A program made the position numbers and the translations under genes. Positions 16,619-24,580 of a stretch of DNA of 64,000 bases are shown here, one piece after another. The DNA comes from Streptomyces atratus (lineage in GTDB: Bacteria > Actinomycetota > Actinomycetes > Streptomycetales > Streptomycetaceae). How positions within the stretch are numbered: the stretch's first letter is position 1; each line of letters begins with the position of its first letter. The notes under the pieces were generated by a model. It ran no database searches, was not told where the DNA came from, and saw nothing but the letters and a program-made list of their open reading frames with translations. Location: assembly GCF_014648655.1 (NCBI RefSeq), contig NZ_BMRN01000014.1, positions 62,001-126,000 on the forward strand, given 5' to 3'.

Positions 16619-17020
16619 ATGACGAGCAAGAGACTCCCCGAATGGGTACCCGCGGTCGGACACCAACTCCACCTGACCGGCATCCACTTCGATGCCATCC
16701 GGCTGCGGGGCGTACGGGGCGAGGCAGTGCTGCAGCACCTCGGGACGCTCACCGAAGGCGAACCGGGCCCGGTCGTACGGGAGATCGCGGGCGCCCGGTG
16801 GACGTACTTCCTGATCCCGCCCGGGTCGAGCAAGGAGTACGACTGGCCTCCGGGCGCCAGGTGCTTCGGGCCGGCTGCCCGGGACCAGTACGTGGGAATC
16901 CCCGCACCGGACGGCAACACCTACCCGCTGAGCTGGCGGTGCGGTGCACCGAGGGAAGGGGAGTTCGTGGACGTGGAGCTGCTGTACGGGCTGGTGATGG
17001 CACAGCTGGCGCCGGAGTAG
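16619..17020 (+). CDS. Hypothetical 133-aa protein divergent from XRE regulator
   Basis: Starts at ATG 16619, 63 bases from the regulator start. Contains LTEGEPGPVVREIAGARWTYFLIPPGSS..YDWPPGARCFG and ends LLYGLVMAQLAPE. No membrane segment or catalytic motif. A broken copy lies at 9685-9944, again next to a kinase remnant, so the protein is part of the duplicated module. Proteins of this kind commonly sit beside XRE/DUF397 pairs. Function unknown. Confidence 0.7.
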   Translation: MTSKRLPEWVPAVGHQLHLTGIHFDAIRLRGVRGEAVLQHLGTLTEGEPGPVVREIAGARWTYFLIPPGSSKEYDWPPGARCFGPAARDQYVGIPAPDGNTYPLSWRCGAPREGEFVDVELLYGLVMAQLAPE

Positions 17021-17377
17021 GGGTGAGGCGCGGAGATATCCACGCTCACCGCTGCGTCACCGCCTTGGTGGGGCTCACCCAGCCGAGATGGCCACCGGCC
17101 AGGGGGCGTCGAGCCCTTCGGAGGATCGAGACCCAGGCGAGTGTCCTCGACGATCAGGCAGTACAGACTGCCTCTTGTCCCGCCGCTCGCGTTGGCACGG
17201 TTGACGTGGCATGTCCGGGCAGAGTCACGCGGCTCCGCAGCCGCCTGATGACGCTGGTCGGAGAAACCGACGCTGCGGGGCCGACGGGATGCTGCCGGAG
17301 TCATCGCCGACCGGGGCCACTGCGCCCTTCGTCGACCCGCGCAAGCCGCTTGAGTAGGCCCTCTTGGCCTCTCTCCG
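17021..17377. other. Intergenic region, no recognisable gene
   Basis: 357 bases between convergent genes. Short frames on both strands lack codon bias. The minus strand piece reading NASGGTRGSLYCLIVEDTR looks protein-like and could be an IS or gene remnant, but I cannot place it in a family. Confidence 0.3.
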
Positions 17378-18049
17378 TCACTTGAGACGAGGATCTTCCT
17401 CGATCACGACATCTGCCTCAGGCAAAATGATGTCATTCTTGCAGTTCAGCTGCGCAGTAACCTTCTCGGCTGAGGCATTCAGCAACCGCACCCTGGACTG
17501 CTCGCTGAGCCCAACGGGGTCGGAAATCACAGCCCTGAGGAGATACGGCCCCTTGCCCGGCTCCACCAGATCAGGCCTCTGGCAGTCGACGAACAACCGG
17601 GAAAGCTGAGAACCGTCCAGTTGATACGCCGCGGAAGTCCCCTTCACTCGCCCCGTCCCCGGCATATTCTCGAGCGTTCCATGCCACCACTCGAACCAAA
17701 TCCTCAGATCCCTTGTACTGCTGGCTTTCTTTTTGAGGACACAGCTGGGATTTATCGTGTATCTTCTATTCATTCCTCTGGAGAGAACTTCTGCCACTCC
17801 CGAAGAAGTTCCGTAGACATCACCTTTGGACGGCGATTGCCAGCTGACCCGATCAGAGCCCAGGATCTTCTCCGCCTCACCACGGGTCTCCGGGTCGAAT
17901 ATCCCCTCACAAACGTCGGACAGAAGCGTCATTGAATCCGAATGGCGAGGCTTACTCGTCTCGTCACTTTGATTTCCACACGCAGTAAGAACGGCGCACG
18001 CCATCACGGCCGCCAGGACTGCACCACCAACAGGACAGCGTCTACTCAT
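17378..18049 (-). CDS. Lipoprotein of WXG cassette 4
   Basis: 223 aa. Signal peptide with hydrophobic core GGAVLAAVMACAV and lipobox L-T-A-C at about residue 24, then a polar linker. Further Cys residues occur in SDVCEG, NPSCVL, VDCQRP and QLNCKN, so disulfides are likely outside the cell. It starts two bases after the stop of the 756-aa gene, the same place as the anchored proteins of cassettes 1-3. Base composition is visibly lower in GC than its neighbours (runs such as CTTTCTTTTTG), which hints at recent acquisition. Function unknown. Confidence 0.75.
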   Translation of the reverse strand: MSRRCPVGGAVLAAVMACAVLTACGNQSDETSKPRHSDSMTLLSDVCEGIFDPETRGEAEKILGSDRVSWQSPSKGDVYGTSSGVAEVLSRGMNRRYTINPSCVLKKKASSTRDLRIWFEWWHGTLENMPGTGRVKGTSAAYQLDGSQLSRLFVDCQRPDLVEPGKGPYLLRAVISDPVGLSEQSRVRLLNASAEKVTAQLNCKNDIILPEADVVIEEDPRLK

Positions 18050-18051
18050 AC

Positions 18052-20322
18052 TCAGTCCGCATCTGTCTGGTCGGCTTCGGTATCACCACTGCCATATCTG
18101 TTTTCCATTGTGGCAGCTACTTCGTTATGCCAACTGGTGCCATCCACCTCAGGATGCACCGCAATGTATGCGTCGAGAGGAGACATAGCCTGCCGCTGAC
18201 CAACCGCCACCAAATCTCGCTTGTCCGACTCTTCCTTGCGGTCGAAATCTGCCTCCCGCTTCGCCAGTTCGCGATCGATAGCGATTCCCTGATCGGTTTC
18301 AACAGCACCACCCGCACCCTCGATAATCATGGGTACGGCAATCTGCGCCACCGCAGCCGCTCCAGTCGCCGCAGCAGGGCCGCCGAAGGGGAGCGTCGCC
18401 AGCCCAACACCGACGCTCGCACTTTGGCTGATCCCAAACTTCTTCCACTCAGCCGCTTCCGCCATCTTACGATTGGCTTCGTCTGTCTTCTCACCGTAGT
18501 CGTGATTGATCTCAGTGATGCGAGCCTGGTCAAGGATTCCATGCGTCTTGGCGCCTGCTTCAAGGATCAGCTTGAGTTCATCATCCGGCACCGGGTGTGC
18601 CTTGAGTCCACTGACCGTGTACTGCTGTTGAGCCTGCGAGAGGATCTCGTAGTTTCCCTCGTGCTGACCAACCGACTGGAGGAAGCTCAACGCACTCGCG
18701 TTTTTCACAAAAATGTGCCCCTTGCCGGAATGACCGAATGCTGCATCCCGGAGGTCTTGCCCACCCTCACTGTCGCCAAAATTAGACACAGACCAGTTCA
18801 GATCATCCATGTAACCGGCGCCCATCTTGGCCAGGCTGTTGCCGATGCCGGGCTTGTCCGCAACAAACCCATGGTCGCCCCCGACAATCCTCACGACCTG
18901 CTCCATGACGTTCGCCGTCGTGTCATCCCGGCGGAGTCCTAGTTGCGGTTGGTCGTACGGCACACCCAACGTCGCCGCTTCCAGAGCGTGGCCCAGCTCG
19001 TCATATCCGTAACCACGCTTGTTCCCGACCAGATAGTTTCCGTTCGGCCACTCCCGGTCCTTGAGCAGGTACTGAAGGTCAGGGTCGATCTTGTCCTTCT
19101 GCTGCCAGCCCTCGGAGTAGAACATCGCCTTCGCCGCGTCCGGGTTGTGCCCAAGCGCATCCATGTATCCGGCCATGGGGTCCAGGCCGTGGTCAGTTCC
19201 CGGACCGAAGTTTAGATATGTCTCGTACCCATCCGGCTGCCACAGAGATTTGAGTTTGGTGCCCTTGTGGTCCTGCTCGAAATCGATCAGGCTTCGACCG
19301 TAGTCGGTGAGAAATCCCTTTTCATACTCGCCTGTTCGCATCAGGCTGCTCATCACCTGGTAGCCGTACGGGCCGTCGCTGACGGTCCCCGCGTCCATGT
19401 CGACCATTCGGACACGGTCGTCGCCGAGAGCCACCATCTGCTTCTTCCAGCGCTCCATGGCGGCACTGTCGGAGTGAGTGGCGGTGGCCAGGGTCTGGCT
19501 CAGTGACTTCTGGATCTCAGCGGATATCTTGGTCCGCTCGTCGCCGGTCTGCCTGCGGTCCGCGATCCTCGTCCAGAACTCCAGCGTCCCCTTGGGACCG
19601 AGTCGAGTTGCGAACTGCGCAGTGAAGTATGGATCGCCCTCGTGCTTCTTCAGAAGGTTGTTGATCCGTGTGAGCGTCTTGACGTCCGGGGTCTTCTGGG
19701 CTGACGCAAGCTCTGTCAGAGCAGCCAGGTCCTTCTCCGCTGCTTCTCTTCCCTGCTTTGCGGCCTTGATGCTGTGGTACGTGTGCGAGTTAAAGCCGCG
19801 ATCACGGCCGTTGCCGTCCTGCGAGAGAACCCAGCTCAGGATGGAGTCGGCCTCGTCGGCGGCGGTCAGGCAAGACCCGATGCTCTCGCGGTAAGCGACA
19901 ATGGACTCCTGGTACCCCTTCCGGAGTACGGCCAGATTGTCCACCGGAGCATCGGCCGGCGCATCGAACCAGACCTCGCCGTCCGGCTTGATCGACAGGT
20001 ACTTGTCCTGCTCGATCTGCTCGCGCAGCCGCTTGAGTTTCTGCTGCGACGACTTGAAGACGTGAAGCGCGTCACCGAGCAGCAGATGTATGTCCGTGGC
20101 CTCTTCGGCCGCGGAATCAATCTGCCTCTTCACCTTGCCGAGCTTGGTCCGCGCTGCGTTGGCCGCTTCGCCCTCCCAGTCGTAGTCCCACAGCCCCTTC
20201 TCGACGGTGCTCTCGTACTTCCGCGCGATGGTCTTGAACTGACTGGGCAGGTTGCGCCACTTCACCACCGCTTCCGAGAGCGGGGCGAGGTCCACGTGGA
20301 GAAGATTCTCGTACGTCAGCAC
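18052..20322 (-). CDS. Large WXG100-domain protein, cassette 4
   Basis: 756 aa with a GTG start after GGAG. Residues MLTYENLLHVDLAPL and W49-E-G51 align exactly with cassettes 1 and 3. The family motifs recur: LSIKPDGEVWF, FATRLGPKGTLEFW, GLDPMAGYMDALGHNPDAAK, DLQYLLKDREW and ELGHALEAATLG. The C-terminus differs. It has a hydrophobic Ala/Gly segment (LPFGGPAAATGAAAVAQIAVPMIIEGAGG) before a charged tail of about 70 residues, which could be membrane-inserting or a divergent effector end. GC is lower than in the core genes. It is the only cassette collinear with a mycosin gene. Confidence 0.8.
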   Translation of the reverse strand: MLTYENLLHVDLAPLSEAVVKWRNLPSQFKTIARKYESTVEKGLWDYDWEGEAANAARTKLGKVKRQIDSAAEEATDIHLLLGDALHVFKSSQQKLKRLREQIEQDKYLSIKPDGEVWFDAPADAPVDNLAVLRKGYQESIVAYRESIGSCLTAADEADSILSWVLSQDGNGRDRGFNSHTYHSIKAAKQGREAAEKDLAALTELASAQKTPDVKTLTRINNLLKKHEGDPYFTAQFATRLGPKGTLEFWTRIADRRQTGDERTKISAEIQKSLSQTLATATHSDSAAMERWKKQMVALGDDRVRMVDMDAGTVSDGPYGYQVMSSLMRTGEYEKGFLTDYGRSLIDFEQDHKGTKLKSLWQPDGYETYLNFGPGTDHGLDPMAGYMDALGHNPDAAKAMFYSEGWQQKDKIDPDLQYLLKDREWPNGNYLVGNKRGYGYDELGHALEAATLGVPYDQPQLGLRRDDTTANVMEQVVRIVGGDHGFVADKPGIGNSLAKMGAGYMDDLNWSVSNFGDSEGGQDLRDAAFGHSGKGHIFVKNASALSFLQSVGQHEGNYEILSQAQQQYTVSGLKAHPVPDDELKLILEAGAKTHGILDQARITEINHDYGEKTDEANRKMAEAAEWKKFGISQSASVGVGLATLPFGGPAAATGAAAVAQIAVPMIIEGAGGAVETDQGIAIDRELAKREADFDRKEESDKRDLVAVGQRQAMSPLDAYIAVHPEVDGTSWHNEVAATMENRYGSGDTEADQTDAD

Positions 20323-20347
20323 GCCGGATCTCCTACCTCCTGCGCCG

Positions 20348-20779
20348 TCACTTCAGATCTCGATCCTTTTTGGACGCCCGCTTGTGCCGGTCGGCTTGCT
20401 CCTGGTCCTCCGCCGCGAAGTCATCGGCGGTCGCTCGTAGGGCTCCTGACACGTCCTGCTCCAGCAGGCCATCGACGTACTTCATCTGGGCATTCCAGCG
20501 CGTCACAAAAACCTCGAATGCCGACCGCGACGCGAATCCCTTGAGGCTGGGGCCTACTTGCTTCGTTTCAGTCATCGTCCTGTTGTCAGCGTCCCGAAAG
20601 TCGCCCCGAACGATGTCGGCCTTACCCGCCCGCCTACGCAGCTCACTCCCGGTGATCTTCACCTTCTCCTTGGCTGCGGACGGGCCTACCCCAGGTGGAA
20701 GGCTGTTGAGCTGCATCGCCGTCTGCTGCCTTGCGGCCGCTTCAGCGCGCAGCTCAGCCCATTCTTCGCCGAACGACAC
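20348..20779 (-). CDS. Small EW/MQLN partner protein, cassette 4
   Basis: 143 aa from the GTG at 20779, which has GGGG upstream. The frame is open to 20854, but the shorter start aligns with the partners of cassettes 1 and 3 (VSFGEEWAELRAEAAARQQTAMQLNSL). The C-terminal part has TRWNAQMKYVDGLLEQDVSGAL, like the W...L..L helix of ESAT-6-type proteins, and ends in a Lys/Arg/Asp-rich tail. It lies 25 nt upstream of the 756-aa gene and about 200 nt after the mycosin stop. Confidence 0.72.
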   Translation of the reverse strand: MSFGEEWAELRAEAAARQQTAMQLNSLPPGVGPSAAKEKVKITGSELRRRAGKADIVRGDFRDADNRTMTETKQVGPSLKGFASRSAFEVFVTRWNAQMKYVDGLLEQDVSGALRATADDFAAEDQEQADRHKRASKKDRDLK

Positions 20780-20981
20780 CTTTGCCCCTGTTTCGGATCC
20801 TACCCAGACGCGTAGGTCGACTCGTTGCCAAAGTGAAGTCTCTTGGGTGGCCAACGACGCGAATGCCCTGAGCGAATTAAAGCTAGTTGAACCATGAGCG
20901 TCTGCAACAGCATGTTTGAGTCATTCCCGCAGGACTCTCACACCAGCACAACGCCTTGTCCGCAAGGTTCCTTTTACGAAT

Positions 20982-22394
20982 TCATGAATAGGGGCCTTGC
21001 CTCTGAGGACCCCCGTAGGACGAGTTGGAGCCGGGGGGATCGGTCGGAGCGGGCCCGAAGGTCGGGTGCATGGCCTGAGGCTGGGGCTGGGGTTGCTGGT
21101 ACGGGTTGGGGTGCGGAGGCTGGTGCGGGTACGCGGGCGGGGCGGCTGCGGCTGCGGCCTTGTGGCGGCGGGAGCGGATGGCCAGGGCGGCGGTCACCGC
21201 GCCGATGAGCGCGGCTACTCCGATACCGAGGCCGATCCAGAGACCCGTGTTACTGCTGCTGTCGTCAGATGCAGGCGCTGCCACAGCGGGCTTGTCATCG
21301 TTCACCGAGCCCCCGGCTACCTCGGAGGGCTTGGCGGAAGGACTGGGGCTGGGACTCTCGGCCGCTGCGAGATCGGGGAGCGGGTACACGTCGGCCGGAC
21401 CGGGGTCGCCTGGGGTCTTGAGGGCGATGCGGGGGCGGACAGAGCCGTAGCCCACGTAGTCATTGCGCTTGGCACCGCTGGTCGGGCCGCCGGCCGTGTT
21501 CAGCATGACGCGGAGGACCTGGTTGTTCGTCCACTCAGGGTGCTTGGACCAGATGAGAGCGGCAGAGGCGGAGGCGATGGCGGTGGCGTCGCTGGTTCCG
21601 CTCGTCTTGCACAACTGCGTTCCGCCTGCGCACGGGTGGACCATATGGATGCCCGGGGCCGTGAAGTCGATCTGCGGCCCGTACTGGGACTCGGCAGTCT
21701 TCTTCCCGTTCTGGTCGATGGCACCGACACCGACAACACCAGGCGTTCCGACTGGGTATTCGAGCATGTTGGATCCATTACCGCTGTTGCCGGCGGCAGC
21801 GAAGATCAACGATCCTTTATCGAGTGCGTACTTCACGGCATCCGTCAGTGCCTGCGAACCCGCTTGGGCGCCCAGGGAGATGTTAATGACCTTTGCGCCT
21901 CGGTCGACCGCGTACCGAATTGCCACGGGGGCGACCTTGTTGAATTCGGCGTCTCCCTCTACCTGAGTCCTGCCGAGTCCGGACTCGGGCATGCGGACCG
22001 GGAGAATCTTACTTCCTGGCGCGAGCCCGAATGCACCGTCTCCTCCGCCGCTCCGGCCCGTCCCCGCGATCAGTCCGGCCATGCTCGTGCCATGACCGTC
22101 ATAATCGGTGTGCTCGTCACCTGCGACGTCCGGCGCCAAGTCCTTTCCTTTGAGCACCTGTCCGCCGAGGTCAGGATTCGATGGGTCCACACCACTGTCG
22201 AGCACGGCAACAATGACACCCTTGCCCGTACTCGTCTTCCACATTTCCTCGGCCTTCATGGCATCCAGGTGCCACTGCTTGGAACGGATGGTGTCGGCGG
22301 ATGCGGGTACGGCGGCGCCACCCACCAGCAGGAGACCCAACGCAGCCGACATCATGGTGTGCCGTTGTGTAAGTCTCCTGCTTTTGGTGCGCAT
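20982..22394 (-). CDS. mycP: Type VII secretion-associated serine protease (mycosin)
   Basis: 470 aa, subtilase family S8. Signal peptide at residues 1-33 (AAVPASA), catalytic D66 (VLDSGVD), H101 (DGHGTSMAG), oxyanion N203 and S268 (SGTSDATAIAS). Cys255 and Cys262 probably form the loop disulfide. A single membrane helix lies near residues 380-403 (TGLWIGLGIGVAALIGAVTAALAI). A basic stretch and a Pro/Gln/His-rich cytoplasmic tail follow. Mycosins are core parts of ESX/type VII systems and cleave secreted substrates. ATG 22394 has GAAGGA six bases upstream. No eccB, eccD or eccE is visible nearby, so it may serve a secretion machine encoded elsewhere. Confidence 0.9.
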   Translation of the reverse strand: MRTKSRRLTQRHTMMSAALGLLLVGGAAVPASADTIRSKQWHLDAMKAEEMWKTSTGKGVIVAVLDSGVDPSNPDLGGQVLKGKDLAPDVAGDEHTDYDGHGTSMAGLIAGTGRSGGGDGAFGLAPGSKILPVRMPESGLGRTQVEGDAEFNKVAPVAIRYAVDRGAKVINISLGAQAGSQALTDAVKYALDKGSLIFAAAGNSGNGSNMLEYPVGTPGVVGVGAIDQNGKKTAESQYGPQIDFTAPGIHMVHPCAGGTQLCKTSGTSDATAIASASAALIWSKHPEWTNNQVLRVMLNTAGGPTSGAKRNDYVGYGSVRPRIALKTPGDPGPADVYPLPDLAAAESPSPSPSAKPSEVAGGSVNDDKPAVAAPASDDSSSNTGLWIGLGIGVAALIGAVTAALAIRSRRHKAAAAAAPPAYPHQPPHPNPYQQPQPQPQAMHPTFGPAPTDPPGSNSSYGGPQRQGPYS

Positions 22395-22422
22395 CCGGAA
22401 TCCTTCGTGAGTTCTCTGTTGA

Positions 22423-23835
22423 TCAGTTAATGACCGGCGGGACGATGCGTCGGCCACCCTGCTGCCAAGTCTCATCGTCCTCGACCAGGTAGTCCGGACG
22501 CTCGCCGCCCTCGTCACGCCCTTCCGTGTGCGTCCGAGAGCCACCGCCCCGTCCTGTCGGCAAACCTGACCCCCCAGGCGTGAACGGTCGCACAGCCGCA
22601 CGACCCTGCTGCTGGCGTCCCCCGACCACGCCACCTGTCTCGCCGGCCAGACGACGGCTGCCGCCCGCTACGTTCGGCGAGACGCCGGGGCCGATCCCGC
22701 CACTCATGCCCGGGGCGCGTCCCACGGGCGTCGAGCCGCGGGGGTTCTCAGTGCCCATGACCGTCCCACGCGGAATACCGACCGCAGGTCGGCCCGAGGT
22801 CGGGGACACCACACGGCCGCCGGTGATCCCGGGCCCCACGGGGCGCCCCGTGGGCCCAGGAGCAGGCGGGTTCACCCCTGGGGCAGACACCGATGGACGT
22901 GGCAACCCGAGCGTTCTACCCCCTCCACTGGTGCGGGGCGGTGAGGAGGGGCTGACAGTAGGGACAGGTGGAAGTGTGCTCACAGTCGGCGGGAGAACGG
23001 TGTCCGACCTGGGTCCGGTCTGCGGCACCACCGGGTTGGCGGGCGGGGTGGACGGAGCGTCCGGCAGCACGGCCAGCCCGTCAATTCCCATGTCCACCGG
23101 TGCCGAGACCGAGGGCGGCACGAGGTGCGGGGTGGTACCCACCCGTCCCGAGGGCGCGGTCACACTGCCCGCTGCGCCAACGCCCTGTCCTTGCGCAGTG
23201 GCATACGCCGTGCCGCCTGCAGTCGAGCTACCTCCGGTTTCGCGGTAGACACTCCCGTCCTCTCCACCAAGACGCTGCCCGACGTCTTCCGGCGCGATGC
23301 CCCCCGGCATGGCTGGGAACACCGGCTTCTCCAGACCCTCCATCTGCGTCGACGAGAAGCTGTACGTCTGCGCCAGCTTCCGCATCTGCGCAGCCGCCTC
23401 TTGGCGGTTCTTCTCCCTCGACGCGATCAACGTCTCTGCTGACTTCTTCGCCACCGCCGAAGCGTCAGGATCGTTTCGTGCGGCGAGGGCGGCTTCCAGA
23501 TTCGCCTGTGCGCCCGCCTCCGTCCGAGGAATCGACACCTGCGCCGACGCAATCGCGTTCGATGCCTCACCAAGCCACTTCGACGCGCCCTCGCTGTAAT
23601 CCCCCAGCCGCAGCGTCGCATTGGCCAGGTCCGCGCTCCACGTACGGAATGCGTCGGCTCCTTCGCCCTTCCACTCCACCCACTGCGGACGGACTTTCAG
23701 CTCCTCGGCGATCTTACGGATCTCCGACGCGGCGCTCTTCAGACGGTCAGCGGCCCCCTGGATCTCACCGCTGTGGGCCTGGTCCAGCCACTTCAGCATT
23801 TCCTCGTGAGTTTTTTTGTCAAAATCCGTACCCAT
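22423..23835 (-). CDS. WXG-motif protein with Pro/Gly-rich C-terminus
   Basis: 470 aa from ATG 23835 (AGAGGCGG upstream); the in-frame start at 23877 would add an acidic stretch. Residues 15-150 form a helical hairpin with W-K-G in VEWKGEGADAFRTWSADLANA, as in WXG100/PPE-like substrates. After about residue 190 the chain is Pro/Gly/Thr-rich with many short GTPR and GRP patches, ending in an acidic PDYLVEDDETWQQGGRR segment. Such a tail suggests an extended secreted or wall-spanning protein. It lies 28 nt upstream of mycP, so the pair is probably an operon and this is a likely mycosin or T7SS substrate. Confidence 0.78.
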   Translation of the reverse strand: MGTDFDKKTHEEMLKWLDQAHSGEIQGAADRLKSAASEIRKIAEELKVRPQWVEWKGEGADAFRTWSADLANATLRLGDYSEGASKWLGEASNAIASAQVSIPRTEAGAQANLEAALAARNDPDASAVAKKSAETLIASREKNRQEAAAQMRKLAQTYSFSSTQMEGLEKPVFPAMPGGIAPEDVGQRLGGEDGSVYRETGGSSTAGGTAYATAQGQGVGAAGSVTAPSGRVGTTPHLVPPSVSAPVDMGIDGLAVLPDAPSTPPANPVVPQTGPRSDTVLPPTVSTLPPVPTVSPSSPPRTSGGGRTLGLPRPSVSAPGVNPPAPGPTGRPVGPGITGGRVVSPTSGRPAVGIPRGTVMGTENPRGSTPVGRAPGMSGGIGPGVSPNVAGGSRRLAGETGGVVGGRQQQGRAAVRPFTPGGSGLPTGRGGGSRTHTEGRDEGGERPDYLVEDDETWQQGGRRIVPPVIN

Positions 23836-23904
23836 GACGCCGCCTCTCTCCCCGTCTTCGTCCTCGTCCCAGTCCATCGCGTGTGGTGAACAACTCCACC
23901 GACA

Positions 23905-24447
23905 TCAATAGGCCTGGGTGCCAGACGTGTCCCCCGGATCCTCCGACGTGGCCGGAGGCTTGTAGGCGTTCTTCGCCGCAGCGTCCATCGCGGCCTGTTC
24001 GGCCTGGTGGTGGGTCTCCGTGCTGTGCTTGATCGCGAGCATGCGCTGACGGACGTCCAAGTCGACGGACTCGTAACCCTTGTGGGATCCGAGGACTGCG
24101 ATGCTCATGCCCTCGATGGAGTCCGAAAGCAGCTGGGACAGCCCCTCCAGCTCCTTGATTACGGTGGAGTACGACTTGTAGAGGCCGTCCGCCTCTGTCC
24201 ACTCCCCCTTGCCGCCGCCGAACCGCTCGCGCTCCATCGTGTCCTCGCCGACCTTCCCCGGCCCGGCCGGAGACGCCCTGAGGTCGCGCAGGAGACCGTC
24301 GATGCGGTCGCGGAACTTCGTGAACGACGACAGCTCGGTGACCAGTTCGCCCACGGCGCCCGGTGCCACCGCCCCCACCGCACCCATGCCACCCAGCACA
24401 CCCAACGAATACGCCGAAGACTCCGCCCCCGGATCGCTCTGTCCCAC
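23905..24447 (-). CDS. Helical ESX-associated hypothetical protein
   Basis: 180 aa, GTG start after GGGGGAGGG. The first 35 residues are Gly/Ala-rich (LGVLGGMGAVGAVAPG). Then come helices with a W-x-E-A-D turn (KGEWTEADGLYKSYSTVIKELEGLSQLL) and ...GMSIAVLGSHKGYESVDLDVRQRMLAI. Length and helix pattern fit ESAT-6-like or EspG-partner-type proteins, but no WXG is present. It is the first gene of the leftward cluster that ends with the cassette 4 lipoprotein. Confidence 0.65.
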   Translation of the reverse strand: MGQSDPGAESSAYSLGVLGGMGAVGAVAPGAVGELVTELSSFTKFRDRIDGLLRDLRASPAGPGKVGEDTMERERFGGGKGEWTEADGLYKSYSTVIKELEGLSQLLSDSIEGMSIAVLGSHKGYESVDLDVRQRMLAIKHSTETHHQAEQAAMDAAAKNAYKPPATSEDPGDTSGTQAY

Positions 24448-24580
24448 AGCACCCTCCCCCGTTTAGCAACAGCCGATTGACGCTTCGACTTCAGCCTCGG
24501 GGTTCACCTTAGCCAGCACCGGTGACAGCGCGCACCTCCGGGTTGCAGGTGCAACCCGGATCACGCCATCCGTACAGGGC

